64,000 bases of DNA from Ligustrum vulgare (lineage: Eukaryota; Streptophyta; Magnoliopsida; Lamiales; Oleaceae): the NCBI GenBank assembly GCA_963555705.1, contig OY743172.1, forward strand, positions 26,597,446 to 26,661,445. Direction: 5' to 3'. Shown piece after piece: positions 11,440 to 23,413 of this stretch; the first letter of the stretch is position 1, and every line of letters starts with the position of its first letter. Under the pieces are notes generated by a model. The model was not told where the DNA came from. It did not search any database and saw only the letters and a list, made by a program, of their open reading frames with translations. The translations under genes were made by a program, and so were the position numbers.

Positions 11440-14234
11440 TCTATACATATCTTATTATTATTATAAAGAAGGATAGTTGGTGTAGAATATTCCGCTCAAT
11501 TTTTTGCAAAAAATCCCGTCTAGCCTGTTTGGGAGAGAGAGAAAGGTTGTAAAATTCCCGCATGTGATTTTTGGGAAAGGGAAAAGAGTGAAATAAAATA
11601 AAATAATAATAACATAATAATAAACATAAACAATTATCTCCAAAAGTTAGTCAATGTCAGAGAAATGGTAGGCGCCTGTTGCCTGAAGGTGAAAATATTA
11701 TTATTATAAAGAAAGATCTTATTATTATTATTATTATAAAGAATAAAGAAAGGTGTAAAATTCCCGCATGTGATTTTTGGGGAAGGGAAAAGAGTGAAAT
11801 AAAATAAAATAATAATAACATAATAATAAACATAAACAATTATCTCCAAAAGTTAGTCAATGTCAGAGAAATGGTAGGCGTCTGTTGCCTGAAGGTGAAA
11901 ATATTATTATTATAAAGAAAGATCTTATTATTATTATTATTATTATAAAGAATAAAGAATTATAAAGAAAGATAGTTGGTGTAGAAAATTCCGCTCAATT
12001 TTTTGCAAAAAATCCCGCCTAGCCTGTTTGGGAGAGAGAGAAAGGTTGTAAAATTCCAGCATGTGATTTTTGGGGAAGGGAAAATAGTGAAATAAAATAA
12101 TCTTATCTTATTAATATTATAAAGAGGATAGTTGTTTAGAATTTTGCCTCCACAAATTTCCCTCCACAAGTTCATCCAAATGGCATTTTGGCTCCAACAA
12201 AACTTCTCCAGGAAGCAAACAATATATGATCTTTCAAACAAATAATTAAAATATAAAAAAATTTAAATATGAGCAGTACCGATTTTTGAATTTTCTGCAC
12301 TAATATAGCACAACTTTTTAAAAGTTGTGATAGGAAATGATGATGGACATATCACCTTTTCAGACAAATGATTAAAATATAAAAAAATTTAAATATGAGC
12401 AGTACAGATTTTTGAATTTTCTGCACTAATACAGCACAACTTTTTAAAAGTTGTGATAGGAAATGATGATGGACATATCACCTTTTCAGACAAATGATTA
12501 AAATATAAAAAAATTTAAATATGAGCAGTACCGATTTTTGAATTTTCTGCACTAATACAGCACAACTTTTTAAAAGTTGTGATAGGAAATGATGATGGAC
12601 ATATCACCTTTTCAGACAAATGATTAAAATATAAAAAAATTTAAATATGAGCAGTACCGATTTTTGAATTTTCTGCACTAATACAGCACAACTTTTTAAA
12701 AGTTGTTATAGGAAATGATGATGGACATATCACCTTTTCAGAAAAATGATTAAAATATAAAAAAATTTAAATATGAGCAGTACCGATTTTTGAATTTTCT
12801 GCACTAATACAACACAACTTTTTAAAAGTTGTGATATGAAATGATGATGGACATATCACCTTTTCAGATTTCTCTTTCCTCATTGCTCATTGTTGGTTCG
12901 TTCCCAAAAACAAAATCATTTTTTTAGACAAGTTGGGCTAGAGGCGGCTATACATAACAATAAGACATGCTCAATTTTTTGCATTGCTCGAAATTTCTTT
13001 GGGTTCACAATGCCAAGTCTTGCATCGTAGCATGCAAGGCTTTTTTCTAGAAATGAAATTTGCGAAAATGCAAAAAAAAAAATATTGTCCTAAATTTTGC
13101 CATAATCATCTTTTTATAACAAGTAATGGTTTCCATTTTTAAGAAAGAAATTTGTGTGTAGCCTTATGAGTTCAGTAAATGAAGAGTGGCTATTTCATTG
13201 TTCTATGATTTTGAGAATATACACTCCATTTTGTAGGTTTTTGTTTTATTTATACTTTGTAAATAAGTTTTGGGATGCTAGATAAATTGGGATTGATTAC
13301 AGATAATAAAATTTGACGATTGAATTACTTTGGTATTTTACAAAGTTTGTTGTTGATTGGACTGAAGTTTTATTTTTGGATTTTCACATTATTTGGAACA
13401 TTTTTTGTGGTGTGTATTTTTTGGTCCATCTTTTACTGCATTTCCCCCTACTAATGGGCAGTTTTTGATTCAGTTGGAGCGGAGACATGCCTAGAGGAAC
13501 AACAACCAATTTCCAGACCCAATAAAAGAGTAAGATCAGAAAATGTATTTTGAGTATGCATTTGATTTGGTAGACTGTTATATATATCAATCAAGATTTT
13601 AGGGTAATAAGCACATCTTGACATTGGGATAGTATTCATTAATATTGTTTGTGTTTGAATCTGTCCAGTTTTTCCATTTTCTGACCGGGCTGAAAAAGTG
13701 ACATTCCGGCAGATCCAGAACTCCGATCTACGATCGGCCACCGCCATCAGAACGGGCTCTTCAAGGAGAAGACTCGCCTAAAATTTTGGGGCGATCCGAC
13801 GGTTGAAACAGAAGTTATTCACCGGAGAAGATAATGCTGGCGGACTGAAAAACCGAGATTCCGGCCAAACGGGAGCTCCAATCGCGAAACGGTCACCACC
13901 GTTGGGTTCGTGACGAGGAGGATAAGCTTTCTGTGTTTTTTGGAATTTTCCGGTCTCCGGCGACAGGGACGGTTTCCGGCGGCGGTCCGACGAGGCGTTT
14001 CCGGACAGAATCTTCAACGAAATATAAATAAAAGTCAAAGTAAATTTAATTCAAATAAATATATTGTTCCTTTTTTTATTTTTTTTAAAGTTTCAAATTC
14101 GATAAAATTTTGTAATAAAATGTTATTTGTAGTATTTTTTTAATATGTTGGTATAATTAATATATGTTCATAAATTTCATCGAAATCATTATCGTGGATA
14201 TAAATCCCGTGCATCGCACGAGTGGAAGAACTAG
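11440..14234 (+). mobile_element. Complete non-autonomous Helitron, 2.8 kb
   Basis: It starts TCTATACATATC after an A. It ends with CCCGTGCATCGCACG (hairpin stem CGTGC/GCACG), then AGTGGAAGAACTAG, followed by T. The first 650 bases hold three partly overlapping copies of a segment with GATAGTTGGTGTAGA and GTAAAATTCC.GCATGTG (about 11462, 11757 and 11960), so the 5' region has been duplicated internally. The middle holds a five-unit 126-bp array. A GC-richer patch (about 13690-14020) stands out from the AT-rich rest and may be captured host DNA. There is no Rep/helicase coding. Confidence 0.78.
12236..12867 (+). repeat. 126-bp tandem repeat, five units
   Basis: GAGCAGTAC-type marks recur at 12271, 12397, 12523, 12649 and 12775, an exact 126-bp period. 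Units differ by only a few bases. Each unit contains the near-perfect palindrome ACAACTTTTTAAAAGTTGT. The array lies inside the 2.8-kb Helitron. Confidence 0.95.
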
Positions 14235-15320
14235 TTATTATATATATAATAATATGATAACAGTCATCATTTACGCACACAATTTCCCGCCCATTTTCAC
14301 TTGTCATTTTAGAAAATTTCTTTATTTTATCAATTTATTTTAATACATAAATTAGGATAGTTCAATTAATGCATGTAGTAAATGATTTATGAATTTGTGA
14401 AATTTTTTTTTTTATAAAAAGTCAAACTATAAATTTTTTTTATTCTTTTGATAATTATTGCATTATTAAAGGTAACAAACGAGAATTTAATACAAGCTAA
14501 CAAATGATAGCAAACTCTAAACATATCATTTGTAAAATCGTCTTAAATATTAAAGGTAAAAGTTTTACTTAGATTTTTTCCTTTTTCCAACATCCAATCT
14601 TTTTAATTTATCTTATTTAAGTCCTAAAATGATACATATCATTTCTTACCTTAATTCAATTTGACCTAAATGATTAATTTTGAATATTTTTCTTATCAAA
14701 TTGAAAGAAATAATAGATATCCGATATTTCTAAATAAATTCTATTAAATCATTTTTTTTACAACTTTAGGTTCCGATAAACTTATTGGTTCAATTTGTTA
14801 AATAGAACATGTTAGAAAAAAATCATTCTATCCAAAAATAGAATATGGACTATATGTTTATTTAACATGCACAAAAATAGTATGTGCAAATGTGAAATAT
14901 CAATTATTGTATTAAGATAGTTAGTACGAATTCTTATAATGATATTTGGGGAGTCAATAAATTAATTTTGTAAATGTCTATTAGCCTTTTTATTTCATTT
15001 TACGAGTTGAAAATTGTAAATATTTCAACTTTTAGAAATTAAATAATCGTAAGCTCGATTTTGGTCATCAAATCAAAATTATAAAGTATAGAATAAGTCA
15101 CATGTCGATATCTTACTTAGTGTAAATAGACTAAGAAAATTAGATAATGAATAATTAGCTGTTAAAAGAAATATGTACATTGTAATTTTATGTTTTAAGT
15201 TTCTGGGTATTTTTCATTATATATGAACGCACAATTTATGTTGGACATTATATTTTTACAATTTATTCAATAAATATTTGTCAATTATATTTTCCTTGCA
15301 CCGCACGGGTGGGATATTAG
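14235..15320 (+). mobile_element. Probable Helitron remnant with a 3' terminus
   Basis: Near 15296-15320 the sequence CTTGCACCGCACGGGTGGGATATTAG followed by T resembles the hairpin and CTAG end of the neighbouring Helitron, with the last motif mutated. Sequence near 14270-14295 (CACACAATTTCCCGCCC) is typical just inside Helitron 5' ends here, but a clear TC start is missing. No coding region is seen. Confidence 0.45.
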
Positions 15321-16176
15321 TTTCCATAAAGAATCTATAGTATATTTTAAAACACAAAGTCCGACCAGTCAACTACTGCACTTTCCTGCCCAAAGCTTAA
15401 AAAAAAAAAAAAAAAAAAAAAACTTTAGCTACACAACATAATCTCATTAATTGACTGAAAAGCAACACCGTTTTTAATTACATTTTTTTTTTTTTGCTCT
15501 TTCATTTCATTTATTTTTCTTTTTAACTTTTTTTGTCTTGCTATATATATTTTTGTAATTTGGTCTTTTATAATATATCATTCTTATCTTTTATTTTGTC
15601 ATAATAATTTTTAATACACGAATAAGTATTAAGTTTCGATCACACATTTTACAAAAATCATATAAATCATATTATTTAAAATAACGAGTCTCAAACAAAG
15701 GGATTATAAAAACACGACATATTATTTTAAATAATGAGGTTTGAAATAGTAATTTTTGCAGAATGTAAGGTTAAAAGTAGAGATTATTTTAGTTTATGTG
15801 TAGATTATTTTATTGGTAAAATGTGACAAAATGAGTTTTAAAAAAATGATGTTTTGAATATGTGTAGAGAAAACGTGTGGTTAAAAAGTGGAGAGAAATG
15901 TGCGTGGTTAAAAAATAGTAAATATTTTCAGAATCTAAGGTTAAAAGTAGAGAGTTTTTTTAGTTTATTTGTAGATTATTATATTGATAAAATGTGGCAG
16001 AAAATGAGTTTTGAAAAAAAAAATGATATTTTGAATAAGTGGCGAGAAAATGTGTCATATGAAAATAGTCTCATTTTCCTTTTTCGCGTGTCCTGAATTA
16101 TAGTCCACTTTACCTTAAAAAGAGTGAAGTAAATATTTTCTTTTCATAATATGCCCTTAGTCTAATCTATCTTCTA
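15321..16176. repeat. AT-rich DNA with a copy of a dispersed repeat family
   Basis: About 15640-16085 matches, with many changes, segments at 26850-27130 and 27190-27560 and, reversed, 28110-28265. The shared marks are CAGAATGTAAGGTTAAAAGTAGA, GTAGATTATTTTATTGGTAAAATGTG and GAATAAGTGG. The copy itself appears doubled (15760-15890 and 15920-16060). An A24-type run lies at about 15400-15422. No coding capacity is evident. Confidence 0.55.
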
Positions 16177-16649
16177 TCTATATATAACTATAGCAATTGA
16201 TACATGCCAAAAAAAGAAAACCCCAATCTCCCGCCTAAACTCCTTCCTAAATCTATAAATTTTAAAGAATCTTTCAAGACAAACTTAATTAATTCATAAA
16301 CGTGCTATTGAAATGTTTCATTTTCATTGTTTTGAAATGAAATGCACGGTGCATCTTTTCAAGAGCCTGCATTGATAAATAAATTATCATTACAATTTGA
16401 CTGCGTGTGTCATAATTGACACTGTAGCGATTTATTAATTGATTTATTTATGATTTTTGAGGAAAAATGTGTGGTTGAAAATTGGAGAGGGAAAATTTGT
16501 GTAGGTAAAAAATGATTTTGAAAATTGCGTGATTTATAAACCGGTTTATAAACCATTTATTAAATACTTGCTAAATTGCAGATGAAATAATTGAGTAATT
16601 TCATACATGCATAAAAAATACACTCAAAAGCATCTATTCATCAGTAATA
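16177..16649 (+). mobile_element. Helitron-like 5' end fragment
   Basis: TCTATATATAACTATAGC after an A, then GATACATGCC and CCCGCC, resembles the start of the Helitron at 16650 (TCTATACATATATAAAAAC, then GTACATGCC). The matching 3' end was not identified. Confidence 0.35.
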
Positions 16650-16890
16650 TCTATACATATATAAAAACAAAGTACATGCCAAAAATAACACATATATAGT
16701 TTCCTACCCAAAATAACTTTCTAAATTTGAAAATTTATGCAAAAAAATAATGTAACAAATATTTTAGCAATTATTATATTACATAACAATAGAATTCGTG
16801 TTATGCTACTAATGACAACAAGATTTAAATTTATTTTAATGTATAAACTATTTTTTCTTTTTGTAATAATTATTATTTTTATTATATTTA

Positions 16891-16935
16891 TCTATATCTT
16901 TATCTTTATCTTTATCTTTATATATATATATATAA
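16891..16935 (+). repeat. (TTTATC)n microsatellite grading into (TA)n
   Basis: Four to five TTTATC units are followed by TATATATA within the Helitron remnant. Confidence 0.85.
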
Positions 16936-17111
16936 AAACATCATAGCAGCCAATTAAACCCACACACACATTCCCGCCCAAACCAAGTTTCTTAATCTGA
17001 TAACTCAAACATTCTATTTAAGTAAATAATTTTGGTATAATATTTTAATTAAAGTAATAAATCAACATATGTGATTTTTTTTAATTTCTTAATCTTTCCC
17101 GTTATAAATAT

Positions 17112-17320
17112 TCATTTTAAACTGATTGGCAATCAATCAGCAAATTAATGCTGACCAATTTCAGAAGCTTCCTGTAAGTTCGTTTGACATACATGTATAT
17201 TTAATTTTTAACAATATTCCTTTTAAACTGATTGACAATCAATTAGCAAATTAATGCTGACTAATTTCATAAGCTTCCTGTAAATTCATTCGACATACAT
17301 GTATATTTAGTTTTTTTAAC
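17112..17320 (+). repeat. 106-bp tandem duplication in the Helitron remnant
   Basis: TTTAAACTGATTG.CAATCAAT, then AGCAAATTAATGCTGAC and GACATACATGTATATTTA occur twice, about 106 bases apart, with roughly 10 percent difference. Each unit contains an inner CTGATTG.CAATCA palindrome. Confidence 0.85.
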
Positions 17321-17756
17321 CAATTCCAAAATAGGATTAAAAAAATAGAAAAATTTCGTCACTGTGCTGCCTTATCCGTCCTCCAATCAGATTACAAATT
17401 GCATCTATACTCAATCTTGGTAACTGTTATACAAGACTTTGAAAACATGGGAATATATTTACACGAGTACATATTTTTCTACTATAATTCACTTACTTCG
17501 GGCAGATATACAAAGCGTCTTTTTCGTTTGATAATCAAATAACATTTTATGATTAGAGTTAACACATGTTTGGATTCAGCGTGCCCTCATGTTCGATTTT
17601 TTAATTATTTCCAAACCCATGTTGCAACAATTTTGAATTTTACTTACTGTTTAGTACTATTTATCCATTCTGTGCGCATATTTAAGTTGAGTTAAATGTA
17701 TTTTATTTGTACATTGATTAATGTTATCAACAGACATATGTTTGAGATTCTTTCAG

Positions 17757-18057
17757 GTAACAATGCGGGTCATAAAATACTTATTCCAAGAATGACTTTG
17801 ATTCCATCGACACAAGACTGCCGTTTAGATTTCAAATACAGCAATTTCCATTAATTGTCTCTTACATAATGACTATAAACAAAAGTCAAGGACAATCTCT
17901 ATCCAATATTAGATTACACCTAAAAAATTCAGTGTTCAGTCACAGCCAATTATATGTCGCAGTTTCAAAGGTCACAAATCATAATGAGTTGAAAATCATG
18001 ATTTGTGATAAAGATCGTCAAGTCATCAACACAACTACAAACGTTGTCTTAAAATAA
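17757..18057 (+). pseudogene. Helitron RepHel helicase, C-terminal fragment (Pif1 family)
   Basis: Translation gives NAGHKILIPRMTLIPS, then after a stop MTINKSQGQSLSNIRLHL, FSHSQLYVAVSKVTNHNELK and ICDKDR..TTNVVLK. This order is the end of Pif1-like Helitron helicases, with the TINKSQGQ segment and the VFSHGQLYVAVSRV segment. In an intact element the protein unwinds DNA during rolling-circle transposition. Only the last 100 or so residues survive, and a stop lies just before the MTINKSQG piece. The match to the family is strong even though the copy is dead. Confidence 0.85.
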
Positions 18058-18247
18058 GTGTTCCAAAATTTAGATTAGCTATAATTTTTAATATGTATCC
18101 ATTGTACGTTATTTGTAAGATTTTTTATATTAATTTAATATATATTTTTTTTACAAAATTTTATTCAATTACATTTTTTTTAAGTTCATTCAAATATTAA
18201 AACTGGACATTACAACTCCAGTGCATCGCACGGGTGCAGAAAAATAA

Positions 18248-19936
18248 TTATGCAATAATAATAATAATAATAACAATAATAATAATAATAATAATGTAAC
18301 AAATACTTTAGCAATTATTATGGTACATAACATTATAATTCATGTTATATTATTAATGATATCAAAATTTTAATTTATTTTAATGTATAAACTATTTTTT
18401 TTTTTTGTTTTGTAATAATTATTATTTACTTGATAATTATTTTATTATATTTAAGTTGAAAAATATGTATTATGAGTGTAAAATTGAAAATATCAATGAT
18501 AAATTTAATACAAAGTAACAAGTGAGAACAAACTATAAAATCGTCTCAAAGATCATATATAAAAGTTTTTATATTTTTTAAACTTAATATCTCATTCATT
18601 TTAAATTATATCATTTAAGTTCTATAATACTATCTATAAACTATTTTTTATATTAATTATTATTCCTTTTATAATTATTGTATCATTTTGAAGTCTAAAA
18701 AATATGCAATATGAGTATCAAATCGAAGATTTCAACTAGAAATTTAATACAAAATAACAAGTGAGAGCAAACTGAAAAATATATTGTCCGTAAAATCGTC
18801 TCAAAGATCAAATCGTCCTGAAATTTCTTAGTTCGTCTTCTTCTCTTGAAAATCAATTATAATTTTTTTTTTTAAATTCGCAAAATAAATAAATAAAATG
18901 TTATCAATATCACATAAATATTTTATCCTTTAAAAATAGAAAATGAAAGAGAATAAAATAGTAGCGTTCATCGATCTATTTTTTTCTTTCATTTTCATTT
19001 TAATAAAATTATGAGCGTATATCACAAATATATCTATTTTTTCACTTATTACAAATTCTATTTAAATATAATTTTGTTTTATCACTTTAAGCTTTAAGTC
19101 AATTTAAATTACAATATTTAAAAAAATTCCTGAAACGGTAAATATACGAACCGTAAAAAAATAAATAAATTAAGGTTTGTGTAATTGTACATTTTTTGTA
19201 ACTAATTGTCTTCTTTCGCTTCTCATTCTTAATTAAATATTTATTTCATATATATATATATAAGAAATGGTAAACATACGATCCGTAAAAAAATTAAGGT
19301 GTAATACCGCTTTTAATTTTACTTGCTTTCTTGGATATCACGTAATTTCTATGTTGATACTATGATGAATTTTTATTTGGTAATTATTATTGATAATAAT
19401 TTGTATTTTATTTTATTTATTTATTTATTTATTTTTTTTTGCAGTGGAAGGACTTGGACACCATTACGATTAATGTGCCAAATTAGAAATTTGTTTAAAT
19501 GCAATCATTGTTTAATTATTAATTTGATTTGTTGAGCATGCAATTTTCTATCTGATAAATTTTATAGTTGCCCGAAATTCTCTTATATTGAAATTGCAAA
19601 ATTTTGGTGGAGTTTTGGAATTAAATGGAAGATTTGGGATCAAATTTCACATTACCTAAGTTGAGGGACTAAATCGCAATTACACGAATTAAAACTCTAA
19701 ACCTAAATCTAACCCCTCAACGTGACTTCACCATTCTCTCTCACAAAACCTCGGCTAGTGTCACTCTAGCTCTCTCCTCTCTCGTCCTCAGCCTCTGTGG
19801 GTCGCCTCACCAGTCACCACCACCATTTTCTCCCATGGTAAGCCCCGCTCCCCCATTCCCTTTCCCCTCCGTCAGACGAACACGTACACAACCCACAACC
19901 TCACATGCACACATTTCACACACACAAACACATACA
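18248..19936. other. AT-rich repeats, then a non-coding CT-rich flank of the copia insertion
   Basis: (AAT)n runs lie at 18255-18296. The parts at 18280-18420 and 18640-18790 resemble the interior of the adjoining Helitron. A segment at 19185-19245 (TGTAATTGTACATTTTTTG) reappears at 26536-26600, close to a Helitron 3' end. From about 19730 a CT/CA-rich stretch with ATGGTAAGCCCC resembles a transcribed leader of a gene or retroelement, but I find no coding frame. Confidence 0.4.
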
Positions 19937-19941
19937 GTCAT

Positions 19942-20213
19942 TGTTGGAATGACTATAAGAATATACACAACAATTGAAGTTAGAAGCTTTTATCTTATTG
20001 AATAAATAAACTTGTGGCTTTATAAGCCTTACAAAATAGGAAAGAGATCAAATAACAACCACGTTTACAAGGTCTAATTACATGGTAAAGTTGTTTAGAA
20101 TAATTCAATACCTATCCAAAGTCCTATTAATCAGGACCTTATTAACAGAAAACACAAAACAAATTGTTCCAAGTCCCAAAGACTTAGTCAGCAAGTACTT
20201 CAAAGCTCCAACA
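19942..20213 (-). repeat. 3' LTR of the 4.7-kb copia element
   Basis: It is preceded on the minus strand by the polypurine tract TTTAAGGGAGGACT (20214-20227) and bounded by the GTCAT target duplication. Confidence 0.93.
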
Positions 20214-20246
20214 AGTCCTCCCTTAAACTGATCTGCAAATTTACAA

Positions 20247-20636
20247 TCAGTTTACATCTGGTGCAGTACACAAACCTAGCAGCTCTCTTAAACTTAAGAA
20301 AACCTCCAGTTTTAATGGCTTAGTCATAATATCAGCAATCTGATATTTTGAACCACAATGCACTAACTCAACAATTCCATCTTTCGTTAAGTCATGAAGA
20401 AAGTGGAACCTTATATCAATATGTTTACTTCTACCATGCATAACAGGGTTCTTTGAAAGTTTAATTACTGAACTGCTGTCGCAAAAAACTGTAGTGCACT
20501 TACTTTGTTCATGACCAAGTTTTTCAAGGATTCTTCTCATCCGCACAGCTTGGCAAGTACAAGATGCAGCAGCTATGAACTCAGCTTCAGTGATGGAAAG
20601 TATTACAACTTGTTTCTTCTTTGAGGACCAAGCCAC
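20247..20636 (-). pseudogene. copia RNase H domain
   Basis: The domain is typical of the copia polyprotein end. SITEAEFIAAASCTCQAV carries the conserved TEAE, followed by CDSSSVIKLSKNP (the NxxA region altered to SSVI), HGRSKHIDIRFHFLHD and YQIADIMTKPL. In the family it removes the RNA strand during reverse transcription. This piece is open, but it is cut from the upstream RT by stops. Confidence 0.88.
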
Positions 20637-20840
20637 AACACCTGAGCTCAGGAGAACACGTACCCCGATGTGCTTTTTCGATCTTCAATATCTCCGGCAT
20701 AGTCACTGTCAGAATATGCTAGCTAGTTTTTCCTTCCTCCTCTTCTGTAAAGAATACCCAGCTCAGTAGTTCCCTTTAAGTACCTAAGTATCCTTTTCAA
20801 AGCTTGTTGATGCAATACAGTAGGTCTCTCCATGAATCGA

Positions 20841-22096
20841 CTAATTAAGCTCACTACATACATTAAATCTGGTTGTGGTGGAAGTCAAGTACATGAGGCT
20901 GCCCACTATTTGATTATACATAGTAGAATCAACACTTGTTCCAACCTCATCCTTCACAAGCTTGAACCCCGGAACCATTGGATTCTTCACAGGATTGCAA
21001 TGCTTCATGCCAAACCTCTCCAACACTTCTTTCGCATATTTCTTCTGACATATGAAAATTCCCTCTGAGCTTTGCAACACTTCTCCTCCAAGGAAATGCT
21101 TCATTTTCCCAAGATCGGACATATCAAGCTCCTGCTTCATAGACTTTTTAAATCTCTCAAACATGTCATCATTGTTTCTGGTAAAAATGAGATCATCCAC
21201 GTATAAGCTAACCACAAGAGATTTTCCTCCTTCTTCTGACTTTATAAACAGAGTGTGCTCACTCATACATCTTTCGAACCCTTCCTTGACAAAGTAGGAC
21301 TCGATTTTGCTGTACCAAGCTCGAGGAGCTTGTTTGAGTCCATATAGGGCTTCTTTAATTTGTAAACTTTGTCCTCAACTCCTTCCTTCTCATAGCCCCT
21401 TGGTTTCTCTATGTATACTGCCTCATTTAACTCACCACGCAAAAAAACACTTTTCACATCAAGCTGGTACACAATCCATCCTTTGTGCGTTGCAAGAGAG
21501 AGAACCATTCTTATAGTATCCCAACAAGCTATTGGAGCGAATACCTCGATATAATCTATTCCAAGTTGTTGTGTGTATCCCTTGGCCACAAGACTAGCTT
21601 TACACTTATCGACTTCTCCATTTTCATTCAACTTGGTCTTGAATATCCACTTGACCCCAATCTTCTTAGCTCCATTTGGCAGTGAGGTTAATTCCCAGGT
21701 TCCATTCTTCTCGATGGATTTGATCTCTAAGTCCATTGCTACCCTCCATTTCAAACTTTTAACAGCCTCTTCATAATTCATTGGATCATTAGTTGAAGTG
21801 AACATTACAAAGTTTCCTTCTTCCTCAGATAAGCCTAAACCAACTCCACTTGCATAATCGTTCATCCACAGAGGTTCCCTTATTGTCTTCCCTTGAATGG
21901 GACTTGCTGATTGATCTTCGACTGATGATGAACTTGAAATAGCAGATACTTCATTAGGACCAGGATCAGAAGTTTCCTCTTCGATTATTTCTTCTCCTTC
22001 ACTATCACCTTCTTGTGCTTCACCTGCTATCTCATCTTCATCTCCCCATTCCAGAACATTAGTTGTGCTCCTCCAACACTTAAACCCCAGTTCCAC
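20841..22096 (-). pseudogene. copia reverse transcriptase
   Basis: Upstream piece: NDPMNYEEAVKS, WRVAMDLEIKSIEKNGTWEL, KWIFKTKLNENGEVDKCKAS, VAKGYTQQLGIDYIEVFAP and VYQLDVKSVFLRGEL, the fingers and first palm motif (LDVK). A single-base loss near 21335 shifts the frame in the KKALYGLKQAPRAWY motif region. The downstream piece then carries the catalytic YVDD (SLYVDDLIFTRNN) and LGKMKHFLGGEV. The domain is complete in layout but interrupted. Residues before NDPM are a low-complexity acidic linker from the integrase end. Confidence 0.92.
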
Positions 22097-22176
22097 TTTT
22101 CATCTTCCTCAAACACTACATCCCTGATTATCACAATTTTTTTTGATATAGGATCAAATAATCTGTAAGCCTTTGA

Positions 22177-23341
22177 TTATTCAGATAAGCCTAAAAAGAC
22201 ACACCTGAAACTTTTATCATCAAGCTTTTTTCTCTTGTTGTCAGGAATATGGACATGGCCAATGCAACCGAACACTCTGAAATGGTCTACTGATGGCTTG
22301 AACCCACACCAAGGTTCCTCAGGTGTCTTGTCCTTTACTATCAATGTAGGGCACATATTAAGCATAAGAATTGACCAATTAACAGCCTCGGGCTAGAATT
22401 CTTTTGGAAATTGCTTCTCTGCCAACATACAACGCACCATATTCATAATTGTGCGGGTCTTACGCTCTGCAACCCCATTTTTTGTGGGGTGTAGGCTACA
22501 ATGAGTTGCCTACTAATGCCATTATCACTGCAAAACTAATTAAAGTCCAACGAGGTGAACTCCCCCCTCTATCTGTACGAAGACAACATATAACATTCCA
22601 TGTTTCTTTCTCTACCAAACTCTTGCATTTCTTAAACATGATAAAGTATTCTGACTTAACAATCAAGAAGTAACTCCATACTTTTCTGCTATAATCATCT
22701 ATAAAGGTGATTATATACCTCTTTTGGTTGTTGGACTCCGGTGTGATAGGATCGCAAATATCAGCATGCACAAGTTGGAGTTTCTGAGAAGCTCTCCACA
22801 GGCTATTTTTTGGAATTGATTCTCGATGTTGCTTGCCTACCATACATTTTGTGCACAATTTAGTAGAAAGAGTAAGAGGAGGAAGACCCTTCACCAGTTT
22901 CTTGTAGGACAAGGTTCTCAAGGCTTTGAAGTTCAAATGTCCAAACCATCGGTGCCACAAGTGAGTTGTGTCTTCAGATGCAGTTTGGAGGCATGCAGGT
23001 GATGAGTCTTGTGCTTGAGATTGCATTGAAGCAAGAAGAATGAACATTCTATTAGTAGACATTTTAGTCTGCATAATCAATCCACGCTAAGGATGAAATA
23101 TCTTGCATGCTCCATATTGAATGAGAATAGCCATATTTCTCTCTTACAATTGACCAATGCTAAGCAGATTATTTGCAAGGTCGGAAATATAGAACACATC
23201 ACTTATCACCTGATTTACTCCACTAACTTGCATTCTGATTTTTCCTTTTCCCATTATCGTCATCTTTGAATTATTACCAAGCTTCACCGTTTGTCTGAAT
23301 GTCTCGTCTAGGTTTAGAAACCATTGCTTATTTCTGGTCAT
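22177..23341 (-). pseudogene. copia protease end, GAG-pre and integrase
   Basis: 23341-23144 covers the protease to GAG-pre linker (FYISDLANNLLSIGQL). 23080-22496 has THLWHRWFGHLN and CTKCMVGKQHR, the HHCC zinc site. LVHADICDP follows with the first catalytic Asp and TFIDDYSRKVWSYFL. The second catalytic motif is frameshifted (TDRGG retained). 22365-22177 is the integrase C-terminal stretch, with DHFRVFGCIGHVHIP and CVFLGLSE. In the family this enzyme inserts the cDNA into chromosomes. Frameshifts separate the pieces. Confidence 0.88.
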
Positions 23342-23413
23342 GTGATTGCTATAGCCAGAGTTGAGAAACCAAACTTCCTCCTTTTTTGAATTGTTGACCT
23401 CCCACGTAGGCCA

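Larger units (their letters stand above)
16650..18247 (+). mobile_element. Helitron remnant that retains part of its helicase
   Basis: The left end TCTATACATATATAAAAAC follows an A. The right end has CCAGTGCATCGCACGGGTG (18219-18237), the hairpin seen at other Helitron 3' ends here, although the final CTAG is not preserved. Inside, 17757-18057 encodes the C-terminal part of a Pif1-type helicase. Rep and most of the helicase are gone. A second Helitron-like start may be nested at about 16920. Confidence 0.65.

Noticed and set aside
12236..12867. Regular array considered as a CRISPR
   Set aside because: The units are contiguous 126-bp tandem repeats without unique spacers, and the sequence is a plant nuclear genome.
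13910..14143. 77-residue ORF in the GC-rich patch of the second Helitron
   Set aside because: It opens in GC-rich sequence but runs into AT-rich Helitron end sequence, with no motif and no splice-compatible continuation.
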